A stretch of DNA of 64,000 bases, from assembly GCA_013334485.1 (NCBI GenBank), contig JAAXXL010000005.1, positions 1 to 64,000 of the forward strand. Reading direction: 5' to 3'. This document shows, piece after piece, positions 35,920-45,085 of the stretch. The stretch's first letter is position 1. The number at the start of each line of letters is the position of its first letter. The notes beneath the pieces were generated by a model. The model saw nothing but the letters and a program-made list of their open reading frames with translations. It made no database searches and was not told the DNA's origin. Both the position numbers and the translations under genes were made by a program. The stretch is from Chlorobiaceae bacterium. Its GTDB lineage: Bacteria > Bacteroidota > Chlorobiia > Chlorobiales > Chlorobiaceae.

Positions 35920-38661
35920 ATGAGGTTAGTTAGTAAGGGTGTTACCGCTCTGTTTTTGCTTCCTCTCTTTTCGGTGGAAATCCCGTCTTCAGCAAGCGCG
36001 CAGATATCAAAAATCCCTATTGAACAGATTGCCGGTAAACAGCGGGTGAGAGTGATACCCTGTGCCGATTATGAAGCAGGAGCACTGCATACCATGATCT
36101 TCGGTACCCATTGGCGATCACTCTGGACGACACCTGTTGAGATGCCTGTTCTTGACCTTGACTCTTTTGCCGGTGGATTAGTTCCATTTGAAAAAGGGGG
36201 AGGTTTTCAGCCGATGACACTGAGTTTCAGGGGAGCAAACGGCAAGGAATATCGGTTCCGCTCACTGGATAAAGATCCTTCACGCGATATGCCGACTAAA
36301 CTGCAGGCTACTGTTGTTTCCCGCGTACTTCAGGATCAGGTTACCACTTCCAATCCAGTCTCCGGTTTTATTGTATCGCCTCTGCTTGGCGCAGAGGGTA
36401 TCTATAATGCAAGCCCGGAATTTGCGATTTTGCCACACGATAAAGTGCGTCTCGGTGAGTATTTCGATGATTTTGCCGGTATTCCAGGAACCATGGAAGA
36501 GCTTCCGAAGCAAGGTGACAATGCCGGAGCAGGGTTTAAGGGAGCGGATAAAATTTCAGAGACCTACGCTCTCTTGAACAACCTTGAAAAGGATAACGAC
36601 AACAGCGTTGATGGCCCAGCCTATTTAAGGGCAAGGTTGCTTGATCTGTTTATCGGCGACTGGGATCGTCACTCAGATCAGTGGAAATGGGCAGGTTATA
36701 CAAAAAATGGAAAAACGGTTTGGTTGCCAATTCCCAGAGATAGGGATCATGCTTTTTCACGACAGGATGGAGTTTTTTCATGGATTATCACAACGGTGTT
36801 TTCCCGGATGACAGATTTCGGTCCGAAGTATCCGAGCATCAAAAATTTAAGTTTTTCCGGTCGCCCTCTTGACCGGCGTCTTCTGTCGGAAATAGACAGA
36901 GTCGCGTGGGATGCTGTAACAAGCGATGTCAAACTGAAGCTCACCGACCAGGTCATCCATGAGGCCGTCATGAAGATGCCTCCTCTAATGTATGGCAAAG
37001 AGGGGGAACGGCTTGAACGGGAGCTGAGAGTGCGAAGAGATCTTCTTGAAAAGGCATCAGAAGAGCTTTATCGGCTTTATGCAGAAGATGTGGACATCTA
37101 TGTGAGCAACAAGCCAGAGTATGCGAAGGTTCACCGTCTGCCGGGAGGCAGTGTGGAAATTGTTGTTTTTAAAAGAGATGAGACGACCGGTGAGGAAAAA
37201 GGGATACCGTTGTATTCCCGTCGTTTTATCTCACTTGAGACAAACGAGGTCAGACTCTATCTTCAGGGTGGTGATGACAAGAGTGTTGTTGATGGGACTG
37301 ACTGCAAGAGCGGTGTAAAAGTAAGGATCATTGGCGGCAAAGGAGCTGATAGTTTTGAATATTATGCCCGGAAATCCCGGCTCCAGGATCCTGATGGCGA
37401 TGGAAAAATGGTGTTTTTCTATGATGACGACAATACATCGGAATTTATCACAACGAAGCATATAAAGGTTGACCGGCACACGGTTGCGATTCCGGCTGAT
37501 GATCTGGAGAAATATGATCGTGCTGTGCGAGATTCAGGTCATGATATTGGTGCCTTTCCGTTGTTGGATTATTCTCCGGATTACGGACTGTTGCTCGGGT
37601 TAGGGGTAAGATTTGATGATTATGGCTTCAGAATGGCCCCCTACCGCTACAGTATGCAGCTTGAAGGAGGGCTTGCTACTCAAGGTGATCGCCCTTATAA
37701 AATACATTACAGTGGAGATTTCCGGTCGCTTTTCAGGAATACATCCCTTCAGGTTGAAGCTGGTACGACAGGTCTTGAGGTCATTAACTTCTACGGGCTT
37801 GGAAACGAAAAATACTATAATGGCTCAGCTCTTTCAGAAGATGATTTCGAAATTATGAATCAAATCACCTCATTCCGTGCTTCATTTAACTATCCGATGG
37901 ATAAAAACTATCGGTGGAGCGCAGGAATCGGTGCGAAATGGGTAGACATTGCTCTGGCCCCTGGTTCATTCAATGACCTGAACAGAACTCAAATTCCCGG
38001 AATCGAGAATGATTTTGCCGGTAGTTTTCAGATCGGATTTCGTTATGATTCAAGGGATAGCGGTGACGATATTGAACTCTCATCCCGAAAAAAAAGCAGC
38101 ACCAAAGCTGGTTCGAGTCTGACTGGCGCTACAACGGCGCTCAGCGGAATAATGCTCGATCTCAGTGGGCGGTACTACCCGGAATTTCTTGGCAATGATC
38201 ATGGATATGGAAAAGTCAGTGGTGAAGTTCGTACTTATATCCCGCTGGTCACCTCCCGTTATTCACGATTGGCCCTTCGGGTTGGTGGAGAAAAAATCTG
38301 GGGAGATTATCCATTCTATGAAGCTGCTTTTCTTGGTGGTTCTACCTCGCTGAGGGGATATGACCGGCAGCGATTTGCTGGAGATGCGTCACTCTATGCC
38401 GGTTCAGAACTTCGACTCTACTTTGGCACATTCAAGTTTCTTGTTCCTGTTATGTACGGTCCGCTTGCCTTTGCTGAAACCGGAAGGGTCTTTCTTGACG
38501 GGGAGGATTCCCGCGCATGGCATAGCAGCGCCGGCGGAGGATTATGGTTCGGATGTATTGAGTCGCGTTATTCCGCAAGTATCTCTTTTGCGCATGGGTT
38601 TGACGATGGCCGACTGATGCATGATTCAGGAATATATCTCAGGACAGGTTTCAGTTTTTAG
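35920..38661 (+). CDS. Outer-membrane beta-barrel protein with kinase-like periplasmic domain
   Basis: A 913-residue protein. Residues 1-28 are a signal peptide (MRLVSKGVTALFLLPLF...ASAQ). The C-terminal part (from about 560) is a BamA/Omp85-like barrel of alternating beta-strands ending in phenylalanine, as barrel proteins do (LRTGFSF). The N-terminal part has LLDLFIGDWDRHSDQWKW (D247, D249, R250, H251) and then LPIPRDRDHAF (D274, D276), a motif pair resembling the catalytic and metal-binding loops of HipA/FAM20-type kinases. Similar long barrel proteins occur in Bacteroidetes/Chlorobi. The kinase reading is an inference. It follows the truncated clpB and is probably monocistronic. Confidence 0.75.
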   Translation: MRLVSKGVTALFLLPLFSVEIPSSASAQISKIPIEQIAGKQRVRVIPCADYEAGALHTMIFGTHWRSLWTTPVEMPVLDLDSFAGGLVPFEKGGGFQPMTLSFRGANGKEYRFRSLDKDPSRDMPTKLQATVVSRVLQDQVTTSNPVSGFIVSPLLGAEGIYNASPEFAILPHDKVRLGEYFDDFAGIPGTMEELPKQGDNAGAGFKGADKISETYALLNNLEKDNDNSVDGPAYLRARLLDLFIGDWDRHSDQWKWAGYTKNGKTVWLPIPRDRDHAFSRQDGVFSWIITTVFSRMTDFGPKYPSIKNLSFSGRPLDRRLLSEIDRVAWDAVTSDVKLKLTDQVIHEAVMKMPPLMYGKEGERLERELRVRRDLLEKASEELYRLYAEDVDIYVSNKPEYAKVHRLPGGSVEIVVFKRDETTGEEKGIPLYSRRFISLETNEVRLYLQGGDDKSVVDGTDCKSGVKVRIIGGKGADSFEYYARKSRLQDPDGDGKMVFFYDDDNTSEFITTKHIKVDRHTVAIPADDLEKYDRAVRDSGHDIGAFPLLDYSPDYGLLLGLGVRFDDYGFRMAPYRYSMQLEGGLATQGDRPYKIHYSGDFRSLFRNTSLQVEAGTTGLEVINFYGLGNEKYYNGSALSEDDFEIMNQITSFRASFNYPMDKNYRWSAGIGAKWVDIALAPGSFNDLNRTQIPGIENDFAGSFQIGFRYDSRDSGDDIELSSRKKSSTKAGSSLTGATTALSGIMLDLSGRYYPEFLGNDHGYGKVSGEVRTYIPLVTSRYSRLALRVGGEKIWGDYPFYEAAFLGGSTSLRGYDRQRFAGDASLYAGSELRLYFGTFKFLVPVMYGPLAFAETGRVFLDGEDSRAWHSSAGGGLWFGCIESRYSASISFAHGFDDGRLMHDSGIYLRTGFSF

Positions 38662-38740
38662 CGATTCCCGAGGGAAATGACTCCGCCTCGCAATCGAGAG
38701 ATGGAAGCAGGGGGGTTATAGGTGAGGCGTCTGATGCCAT

Positions 38741-38962
38741 GAGATTCCTCGCTGCGCTCGGAATGACACAAGAGGGAGTTTGTCAACTCGAACACCCAAT
38801 CCCTGTCATCCCGAACTGAAGGAAGGGATCTGTTTTTTTTTGCCGTTTTGATTGTTGTGAGTGAGGGGATGAGATTCCTCACTGCGTTCGGAATGACACA
38901 AGAGGGAGTTTGTCATCCCAAACACCCAATCCCTGTCATCCCGAACCGAAGGGAGGAATCTA
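38741..38962 (+). repeat. Imperfect inverted-repeat units A and B
   Basis: Two units begin GAGATTCCTC at 38741 and 38871, exactly 130 bases apart. Each has an outer arm (GAGATTCCTC..TGCG.TCGGAATGACA) and, about 40 bases on, a near-inverse arm (TGTCATCCCGAAC.GAAGG..GGATCT or GGAATCT). The spacers share AAGAGGGAGTTTGTCA and CACCCAATCCC. They lie between the barrel gene and the GIY-YIG gene. Confidence 0.85.
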
Positions 38963-39010
38963 CTTGGGATAGGGTTTCGAATTGATGACTTCATTATCCC
39001 AATACCAGCA

Positions 39011-39310
39011 ATGAGCAGGGACAAACCATATTGTGTCTACATTCTTACCAATCGCACGAACAAGGTTATGTATGTCGGCATGACCAATGATTTGCAGCGA
39101 AGAGTTCTTGAGCACAAGAGCTTTATGATTGATGGTTTTACGAAAAAATATAATGTTGATAAACTGGTCTATTTTGAAGAGACTACTGATGTACTGAGTG
39201 CAATAGCCAGGGAAAAAGAGATAAAAAAATGGAGGAGAGAAAAGAAAGACCTGCTGGTTGCGACACTGAACCCTGAGTGGAAGGAACTCGGTAATGATGG
39301 TATTTGGTAG
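39011..39310 (+). CDS. GIY-YIG nuclease-family protein
   Basis: A 99-residue single-domain GIY-YIG protein (UPF0213/YhbQ-like). The signature CVYILTNRTNKVMYVGMTND is at residues about 8-27, followed by LQRRVLEHK and a catalytic-type glutamate in AIAREKEIKKWRREKK. The fold cleaves DNA in repair and mobile-element enzymes; the role of small stand-alone members is unclear. It is flanked on both sides by inverted-repeat units and has few bases between it and unit B, suggesting it belongs to a repeat-based element. Confidence 0.85.
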   Translation: MSRDKPYCVYILTNRTNKVMYVGMTNDLQRRVLEHKSFMIDGFTKKYNVDKLVYFEETTDVLSAIAREKEIKKWRREKKDLLVATLNPEWKELGNDGIW

Positions 39311-39376
39311 TCAACAGTTTTGTTGCCAACAATAATGCTGGTAAGAAGAGTTATGTTTGTTTGTGAGTGAAGGGAT

Positions 39377-39554
39377 GAGATTCCTCACTGCGTTCGGAAT
39401 GACACAAGAGGGAGCTTGTCATCCCGAACATCCCATCCCTTGCATCCCGAACACTCAATCCCTGTCATCCCGAACTGAAGGGAGGGATCTGTATTTTGCT
39501 GGTTTGATTGTTGTGAGTGAGAGTATGAGATTTCTCGCTGTGCTCGGAATGACA
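39377..39554 (+). repeat. Imperfect inverted-repeat units C and D
   Basis: Unit C (39377-39491) matches A and B with an extra short insert (CATCCCATCCCTTGCATCCC). Unit D (from 39527) keeps only the first arm (GAGATTTCTCGCTGTGCTCGGAATGACA). Both are preceded by TTGTGAGTGA, as is unit B. Beyond D, a degenerate tail to about 39620 repeats GAGTGACA, and 39620-39722 before the next gene holds nothing recognisable. Confidence 0.82.
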
Positions 39555-39722
39555 TATTGGGGGGGCTTGGAGTGACAGAGTCTTGGAGTGCACTGAGTGA
39601 CACAAGGTTTGAGTCTTCTCGGGTAGGTGATTTATTGGGGTGAAAATCGTACATTACAGAATTGTACGTCAGTGTAAAGATTTTTACGGTTTGATTTTAT
39701 TAAATATGAAAACTGTGAAGCC

Positions 39723-40259
39723 ATGATGAAGATGATGAAGGTTTGTGCGCTGGTGTTTATGCTGGCGGGTATGTTTGTTTCAACTGCTGAGGCAGGGTGG
39801 GACCCGGCCAACAAGGAGAAGGCTGATGAGTCGGTTGGCTATTTCAGAAAGAATGCCCCCTCATTGAACCGTTTTTTTGAGCAGGCATACGGTTATGCGG
39901 TTTTTCCGGATGTCTACAAGGGCGGGCTTTTTATGGTAGGCGGCGGGCATGGCAAGGGGTATGTGTATGAGCAGAATAACCTTGTGGGTAATTCGACCAT
40001 TACCCAGCTCAATCTGGGCCCGCAGTTTGGGGGCCAGTCTTTTTCCGAGATCATTTTTTTCAAGAGCAAGGAAGATCTGGAAAGTTTTAAAAAAGGTACT
40101 TTTGAGGTCAACGCCCAGGTTGCAGCAATTATTGTGACAACGGGTATGGCAACCAATATTGATTTTTCAAATGGCGTAGCCGTTTTTGTTCTGCCAAAAG
40201 CCGGCGTTATGGCTGAGGCGACCGTGGGAGGTCAGAAATTTTCCTATCAGCCCTACTGA
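39723..40259 (+). CDS. SYLF-domain (YSC84-like) secreted protein
   Basis: A 178-residue protein with a signal peptide (MMKMMKVCALVFMLAGMFVSTAEA) and a SYLF domain: AYGYAVFPDVYKGGLFMVGGGHGKGYV, then LGPQFGGQSFSEIIFF and the ending GVMAEATVGGQKFSYQ. In eukaryotes SYLF domains bind phosphoinositides; bacterial members are secreted or periplasmic lipid-binding proteins of unknown role. Several in-frame ATGs occur in the first six codons; the first is used here. Confidence 0.85.
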   Translation: MMKMMKVCALVFMLAGMFVSTAEAGWDPANKEKADESVGYFRKNAPSLNRFFEQAYGYAVFPDVYKGGLFMVGGGHGKGYVYEQNNLVGNSTITQLNLGPQFGGQSFSEIIFFKSKEDLESFKKGTFEVNAQVAAIIVTTGMATNIDFSNGVAVFVLPKAGVMAEATVGGQKFSYQPY

Positions 40260-40331
40260 CAGTGTTTTAATAAGTGAGCATGGTTTCCGGTCAGCGTAGA
40301 CCGGTACCGTCTATTAACGTTAATTTTTGCA

Positions 40332-41759
40332 ATGAAGTATGAATTAGTGGTGGGCCTTGAGGTCCATTGTCAGCTCAACACCGAGAGCAAAGCCTTTTGT
40401 GGCTGTTCAGCAAAGTTTGGAAAACCGGCAAACGCCAATGTCTGCCCGGTCTGTCTTGCGCTTCCGGGTGCCCTTCCTGTGTTAAACCGCCAGGTTGTGG
40501 AGGATGCTGTGAAGCTTGGTATTGCAACGGGTTGCACAATTGCGCCTCACTCGGTGCTTGCCCGGAAAAACTACTTTTATCCCGATCTGCCGAAAGGGTA
40601 TCAGATTTCGCAGTTTGAGGAGCCGATCTGCAGTGAGGGGAATGTTCATATTGATGCCGGTGAAGGGCGCAAGGATATCAGGCTGATAAGAATCCACATT
40701 GAGGAGGATGCCGGCAAGTCGATTCATGATATCGGGGACGACACCTATATTGATCTTAACCGGAGTGGAGTTCCTCTGCTGGAAATTGTCAGTTACCCTG
40801 ACATGCGTACGCCGAGGGAGGCGTCAGCCTATCTGCAGAAAATCCGCCAGATTGTCAAGTATCTCGGTATTTCGGATGGAAATATGGAGGAGGGAAGCCT
40901 TCGTTGCGATGCCAACGTCTCCCTTCGACTGGTTGGCGCGACGGAGTATGGTACCCGTACCGAGATCAAGAATATGAACTCCTTCAAGAATGTAGAGAAG
41001 GCTATTGAGTATGAGGCCGAACGGCACCGTGAGATTCTGGATGGAGGTGGCGCCATTTTGCAGGAGACCCGTCTTTGGGATGCTGACAAGGGCGAGACCC
41101 GTTCAATGAGGGGCAAGGAGTTTGCTCATGACTATCGTTATTTCCCCGATCCTGATCTGGTTCCGGTGCTTGTTGATCAGGAGCTGTTTGAGAGGATGAA
41201 GAGCGAGCTTCCGGAGTTTCCCGAGGTTCGTGCCGCCCGCTTTGTAACGGAGTATGCCATTCCAGCCTATGATGCCGCTGTGCTTACCGTTGAGCGTGAG
41301 GTTGCCGACTATTATGAAGAGACTGTAAGGGTTTCAGGTGACGGCAAGGTATCCTCTAACTGGGTAATGGGTGAAGTTTTGCGTACCCTGAAAGAGAAGT
41401 ATCTGGATATTTCCGAGTTTGCCATCTCGTCCGACCGGCTTGGTGGACTGATTCGACTCATAGGAGAGGGCACCATCAGTAACACCATTGCCAAGCAGGT
41501 TTTTGAGCTGATGCAGCAGAACGGACTCTCTTCTTCGGAGATTGTTGAGCGTGAAGGGCTTGCACAGGTTTCTGATTCAGGGGCAATCGAGTCGGTTGTT
41601 CAGGAGATCCTTGATGCCAACCCCGGCCAGCTTGCCTCCTATCGAGAGGGAAAGACCAAGCTGTTTGGGTTTTTTGTGGGGCAGTGCATGAGCCGTATGA
41701 AAGGCAAGGCGAATCCCCAGATGGTCAATGAGGTGCTTTTGAAGAAGCTTGAAGGGTGA
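40332..41759 (+). CDS. gatB: Asp/Glu-tRNA amidotransferase subunit B
   Basis: GatB with GatA and GatC converts misacylated Glu-tRNA-Gln or Asp-tRNA-Asn to the correct amide form. The 475-residue protein begins [19 protein letters not shown], with the zinc cysteines (CGC...CPVC) and [16 protein letters not shown], and ends with a YqeY-like tail ([14 protein letters not shown]). gatA and gatC are not adjacent. A tRNA-Asn gene lies elsewhere in the window but that is coincidental. Confidence 0.96.
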   Translation: MKYELVVGLEVHCQLNTESKAFCGCSAKFGKPANANVCPVCLALPGALPVLNRQVVEDAVKLGIATGCTIAPHSVLARKNYFYPDLPKGYQISQFEEPICSEGNVHIDAGEGRKDIRLIRIHIEEDAGKSIHDIGDDTYIDLNRSGVPLLEIVSYPDMRTPREASAYLQKIRQIVKYLGISDGNMEEGSLRCDANVSLRLVGATEYGTRTEIKNMNSFKNVEKAIEYEAERHREILDGGGAILQETRLWDADKGETRSMRGKEFAHDYRYFPDPDLVPVLVDQELFERMKSELPEFPEVRAARFVTEYAIPAYDAAVLTVEREVADYYEETVRVSGDGKVSSNWVMGEVLRTLKEKYLDISEFAISSDRLGGLIRLIGEGTISNTIAKQVFELMQQNGLSSSEIVEREGLAQVSDSGAIESVVQEILDANPGQLASYREGKTKLFGFFVGQCMSRMKGKANPQMVNEVLLKKLEG

Positions 41760-41765
41760 GTGCTC

Positions 41766-42023
41766 TCAGGACTCGCCGTCGAACAGATCTTTGATGTGGG
41801 AGGATTCTGGCCAGGTTTTGGCAAGTTCAGGATTGATAACTTCAATTTTTTTTCTTGCCTCCTGCAGCCGTTTTTTGCATTGTCCGGCAATGGTCAGTCC
41901 CTCTTCGTAGAGTGAGATGGAGCTTTCAAGGCCGGTCTCGGGATTTTCGATATTCCGGGTGATCTCCTCAAGCCGCGAGATCAGCTCTTCAATAGCGGGT
42001 TTTCCGGAATGTGATGCTGCCAT
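41766..42023 (-). CDS. xseB: Exodeoxyribonuclease VII small subunit
   Basis: An 85-residue protein from the ATG at 42023 with the XseB pattern: IEELISRLEEITRNIENPETGLESSI, then SLYEEGLTIAGQCKKRLQEARKKIEVI. XseB forms a coiled-coil complex with XseA to degrade single-stranded DNA. An earlier frame start at 42080 adds 19 residues unlike the family. It is convergent with gatB, 6 bases apart, and divergent from obg. Confidence 0.9.
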   Translation of the reverse strand: MAASHSGKPAIEELISRLEEITRNIENPETGLESSISLYEEGLTIAGQCKKRLQEARKKIEVINPELAKTWPESSHIKDLFDGES

Positions 42024-42095
42024 GGGTATGTTTGTTTTAGATGTTGATGATGAAAATAGATAATGTGAAAGAATATTCAAAAGTCAGGAGTGTAA

Positions 42096-43109
42096 GTGAA
42101 GTTTGTAGATAGTGCGTCTATAGTTATAGGAGCAGGAGACGGCGGCAAGGGCTGTGTGAGTTTTCGCAGGGAGAAGTTTGTCCCCAAGGGTGGTCCGGAC
42201 GGTGGTGATGGCGGTCGTGGTGGTCATGTATGGCTGAAAACCAACAGGCAGCTCACCACCCTGCTCGATTTCAAGTACAAGAAAAAGTATATAGCTGATC
42301 GTGGTGTTCACGGGCAGGGTGCCCGGAAAACCGGAAGGGATGGCGCTGACATTGTTATTCAGGTACCGTGCGGAACGCTTGTCCGGAACGCTGAAACTCA
42401 TGAGGTTATTGCCGACCTTACCGGAGAGGAGCAGGAGTTTCTGATTGCAAAAGGGGGCAAGGGCGGAAAAGGTAACCAGCATTTTGCCACCCCTACCCGT
42501 CAGGCTCCCCGTTTTGCCGAGCCGGGACAGAAAGGAGAGGCTCTTGTGCTCGATCTTGAGCTGAAGCTGATGGCCGATGTCGGTCTGGTTGGATTTCCCA
42601 ATGCAGGAAAGTCTACCCTTATTTCGGTCATAAGCGCCGCGAAACCGAAGATTGCCGATTATCCCTTTACAACGCTGGTACCGAATCTCGGTATTGTGCG
42701 TTATGAGGATTATAAATCGTTTGTGATGGCTGATATTCCGGGAATTATTGAAGGAGCTTCAGAGGGCCGAGGGCTTGGTCTCCAGTTTCTGCGTCACATT
42801 GAACGGACAAAAATACTTGCTATTCTTGTTTCGGCTGATTCACCCGATATTGCGGAGGAGTATCAGACTCTGCTTGGTGAGCTTGAAAAGTTTGACAGGG
42901 GACTGCTCAATAAACCGAGGATCGCCGTTATTACCAAAATGGATATTGCATCCGCTGATCTTGATATTCCTCTGCTTGAAGAGGGAGTAAAGGTGCTTCC
43001 GATCTCAAGCGTCTCCGGGTATGGCCTCAAGGAGTTGAAGGATGAGCTCTGGAAGGAGGTCTCTGCACGGGAACGGGATGCTGAACCCTCAGATGAGGGT
43101 ATCGGGTAA
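42096..43109 (+). CDS. obg: GTPase Obg/CgtA
   Basis: A 337-residue essential GTPase in ribosome assembly and stress control. It has the glycine-rich Obg domain ([30 protein letters not shown]) followed by the G domain with G1 GFPNAGKS, G3 DIPG and G4 TKMD. No C-terminal OCT extension is seen. The GTG start at 42096 follows an AGGAG site 5 bases away. It is followed after 2 bases by a GNAT gene. Confidence 0.96.
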   Translation: MKFVDSASIVIGAGDGGKGCVSFRREKFVPKGGPDGGDGGRGGHVWLKTNRQLTTLLDFKYKKKYIADRGVHGQGARKTGRDGADIVIQVPCGTLVRNAETHEVIADLTGEEQEFLIAKGGKGGKGNQHFATPTRQAPRFAEPGQKGEALVLDLELKLMADVGLVGFPNAGKSTLISVISAAKPKIADYPFTTLVPNLGIVRYEDYKSFVMADIPGIIEGASEGRGLGLQFLRHIERTKILAILVSADSPDIAEEYQTLLGELEKFDRGLLNKPRIAVITKMDIASADLDIPLLEEGVKVLPISSVSGYGLKELKDELWKEVSARERDAEPSDEGIG

Positions 43110-43111
43110 GT

Positions 43112-43579
43112 ATGCAGCAGGCTGAACTATTTGTCAGGTATGCTCGTCTGGCCGATGCCGGGGCAATTTCCGCCATTACAGCGGAGTATGCCCGTAAGGG
43201 AATTATGCTTGAGCGCTCTGATGAGAATATTATCGAAAATATTCGTAATTTTTTTGTCGCGGAGTATAATGGTGAAGTTATAGGGTGTTGCGCTATTGCA
43301 TTTTATACCCGAAAACTTGCCGAGATCCGTTCACTTGCTGTTTTTAACCGCTTTGCCATGAAGGGAATTGGCCGACTGCTGGTTGAAAAGGCCGAGTCGG
43401 TTTTGCGTGAGGAGGGTGTGGCGGAGGTTTTTGTTTTGACCTTGAGCCGGAAATTTTTCGAACGAAACGGGTATAGTGAAATAAGAAAAGAGTATTTTCC
43501 TCAGAAAATATGGAGGGATTGCACTCATTGTCCGAAGCTGATGGCTTGCGATGAGATTGCAATGGTGAAACATCTCTGA
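43112..43579 (+). CDS. GNAT acetyltransferase, short N-acetylglutamate synthase type
   Basis: A 155-residue GNAT domain with IRSLAVFNRFAMKGIGRLLVE as acetyl-CoA-binding loop. The C-terminal KIWRDCTHCPKLMACDEIAM is a cysteine-rich signature I associate with ArgA-like short N-acetyltransferases that make N-acetylglutamate for arginine synthesis. It is 2 bases after obg and likely co-transcribed. Substrate assignment is by family resemblance only. Confidence 0.78.
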   Translation: MQQAELFVRYARLADAGAISAITAEYARKGIMLERSDENIIENIRNFFVAEYNGEVIGCCAIAFYTRKLAEIRSLAVFNRFAMKGIGRLLVEKAESVLREEGVAEVFVLTLSRKFFERNGYSEIRKEYFPQKIWRDCTHCPKLMACDEIAMVKHL

Positions 43580-43651
43580 TATGCTCTCTTGAGCAGCTCA
43601 CAGAAAGAGCTTTACGTGGTACCCCAAAAAATAAACAGGTCGAGTATAGAT

Positions 43652-43918
43652 GTGATAGTTCAGGAAGTTACCGTTAAAAACAAGGCCGGGCTGCATACCA
43701 GACCCGCAGCCGCCGTAGTAAAGCTGGCATCCCGGTTCAAGGCCGATTTTTTTATCGAAATGCAGGGTGTTGAAATCAATGCGAAATCAATTATTGGTGT
43801 CATGAGTCTTGCTGCTCCGAAAGGTACCCGGCTGACTCTCAAGCTTGACGGAGAGGATGCTCCGGAGGCCGCCCGTCAACTGATTGAATTTTTTGAGCAG
43901 GGATTTGGAGAACAGTAG
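43652..43918 (+). CDS. ptsH: Phosphocarrier protein HPr
   Basis: HPr of the PEP phosphotransferase relay. With the GTG at 43652 as start the protein has 88 residues, the phosphorylated histidine of AGLHTRPAAA falls exactly at position 15 and the regulatory serine of NAKSIIGVMSLAA at position 46. These are the canonical numbers, so I prefer this start over the TTG at 43589. No EI or sugar-specific PTS subunit is nearby. Given Ser46, a regulatory role through an HPr kinase is possible. Confidence 0.9.
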   Translation: MIVQEVTVKNKAGLHTRPAAAVVKLASRFKADFFIEMQGVEINAKSIIGVMSLAAPKGTRLTLKLDGEDAPEAARQLIEFFEQGFGEQ

Positions 43919-43942
43919 TTTCATCATTGTCCGGGAACGTCA

Positions 43943-45085
43943 TTGAAAGCGTTGCGGATTGCCTTTATCACTCCCTTTTCTCCCCTGAAGGGCGGTATTG
44001 CCCGGTTCAGCGGACTTTTGAGGGAAGCCCTTTGCAGGATGGGGTATACCGTTTTCCCTGTCGGGTACAGGGCTCTCTATCCTGCATTTCTGTTCAAGGG
44101 CGGTGCCGCACAAGCTCCTGTACCAGATGACTCTTGTTGTTCAGATGCCCGACTGACGCTCTATAACCCCTTTACCTGGCTTGCAACCATTATTCATCTT
44201 CGCCGGTTGAAGCCTGATCTGCTGCTTGTAGCATACTGGACCGGTTTTCTTGCGCCCCTCTGTTATTTTTTGCGCCGCTTCACCGGTATCAGGGTTGTTG
44301 TACTGCTCCATAACTTCACCTCTCACGAATCTTTTATTTTTGAACCATTCATGCAGAGAGTGCTGGCGGCTTCTGCCGATGCCTTTCTGACACTCTCATC
44401 AGCGGTTTCCAGGGAGCTGCGTGCAGTTCTGCCAAATGCCAGAGTGCTGGAGCTTTTTCATCCGCTCTATCTGCCGCAAACAGCTATCCCTCCGAGAGCT
44501 GAGGCGCAGCGTGCGCTGAATCTTGAAAGCGGCGCGCCTCTGCTGCTTTTTTTTGGCTATGTTCGTCACTATAAGGGGCTTGATCTCTTACTTCGTGCCA
44601 TGCCGGAGATTCTGCAAAAGGAGCCCTCACTCAAGCTGATTGTGGCCGGGGAGTTTTTTGAAGATCCTGATTGTTACCGGAGTTTGATCCGGGATCTTGG
44701 TATTTCAGCCAGTGTTGATCTCTATCCGGGTTATGTTTCTCCGGAGCGTAGTGAACTGCTTTTTGCTGCTGCCGAGTGTGTTGTGCTCCCTTATCGCAGC
44801 GCCACGCAGTCGGGCGTGGTCTTGCAGGCATACGGTTACGGAGTTCCCGTTATTGTGACTCCGGAAGGTGCTCTTCCCGAAGTGGTGCTCCACGGGGTTA
44901 CCGGCTGGATTGCCCGTGAGAGCTCGGCTGCCGGGCTGGTAGAGGCCGTAGCGGAGTTTATCGAGAGTCGGGGTGAGCTGCCGAAAATGCGGGCTGCTGT
45001 TGAGGAGTATTGCCGGGAGTTCTCCTGGGAGAGTTTTGCTGCCGAAGCAGGCCCTTTTCTTGAATCTGAAGCTTTACGGAAGTGA
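43943..45085 (+). CDS. Glycosyltransferase family 4
   Basis: A 380-residue GT-B-fold enzyme. The N-terminal acceptor domain opens IAFITPFSPLKGGIARFSG; the C-terminal donor domain has LLLFFGYVRHYKGLDLLLRA and PYRSATQSGVVLQAYGYGVPVIVT. It probably adds a sugar to a cell-surface glycan; donor and acceptor are unknown. Start is TTG at 43943. It opens a glycan operon in which the next genes overlap (ATGA with the GT2 gene). Confidence 0.86.
   Translation: MKALRIAFITPFSPLKGGIARFSGLLREALCRMGYTVFPVGYRALYPAFLFKGGAAQAPVPDDSCCSDARLTLYNPFTWLATIIHLRRLKPDLLLVAYWTGFLAPLCYFLRRFTGIRVVVLLHNFTSHESFIFEPFMQRVLAASADAFLTLSSAVSRELRAVLPNARVLELFHPLYLPQTAIPPRAEAQRALNLESGAPLLLFFGYVRHYKGLDLLLRAMPEILQKEPSLKLIVAGEFFEDPDCYRSLIRDLGISASVDLYPGYVSPERSELLFAAAECVVLPYRSATQSGVVLQAYGYGVPVIVTPEGALPEVVLHGVTGWIARESSAAGLVEAVAEFIESRGELPKMRAAVEEYCREFSWESFAAEAGPFLESEALRK

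Noticed and set aside
38741-39554. Possible CRISPR-like array
   Set aside because: The repeats are imperfect and internally inverted, there are only about four copies, spacers are partly shared and unequal, and a gene splits them. No cas genes are in the window.
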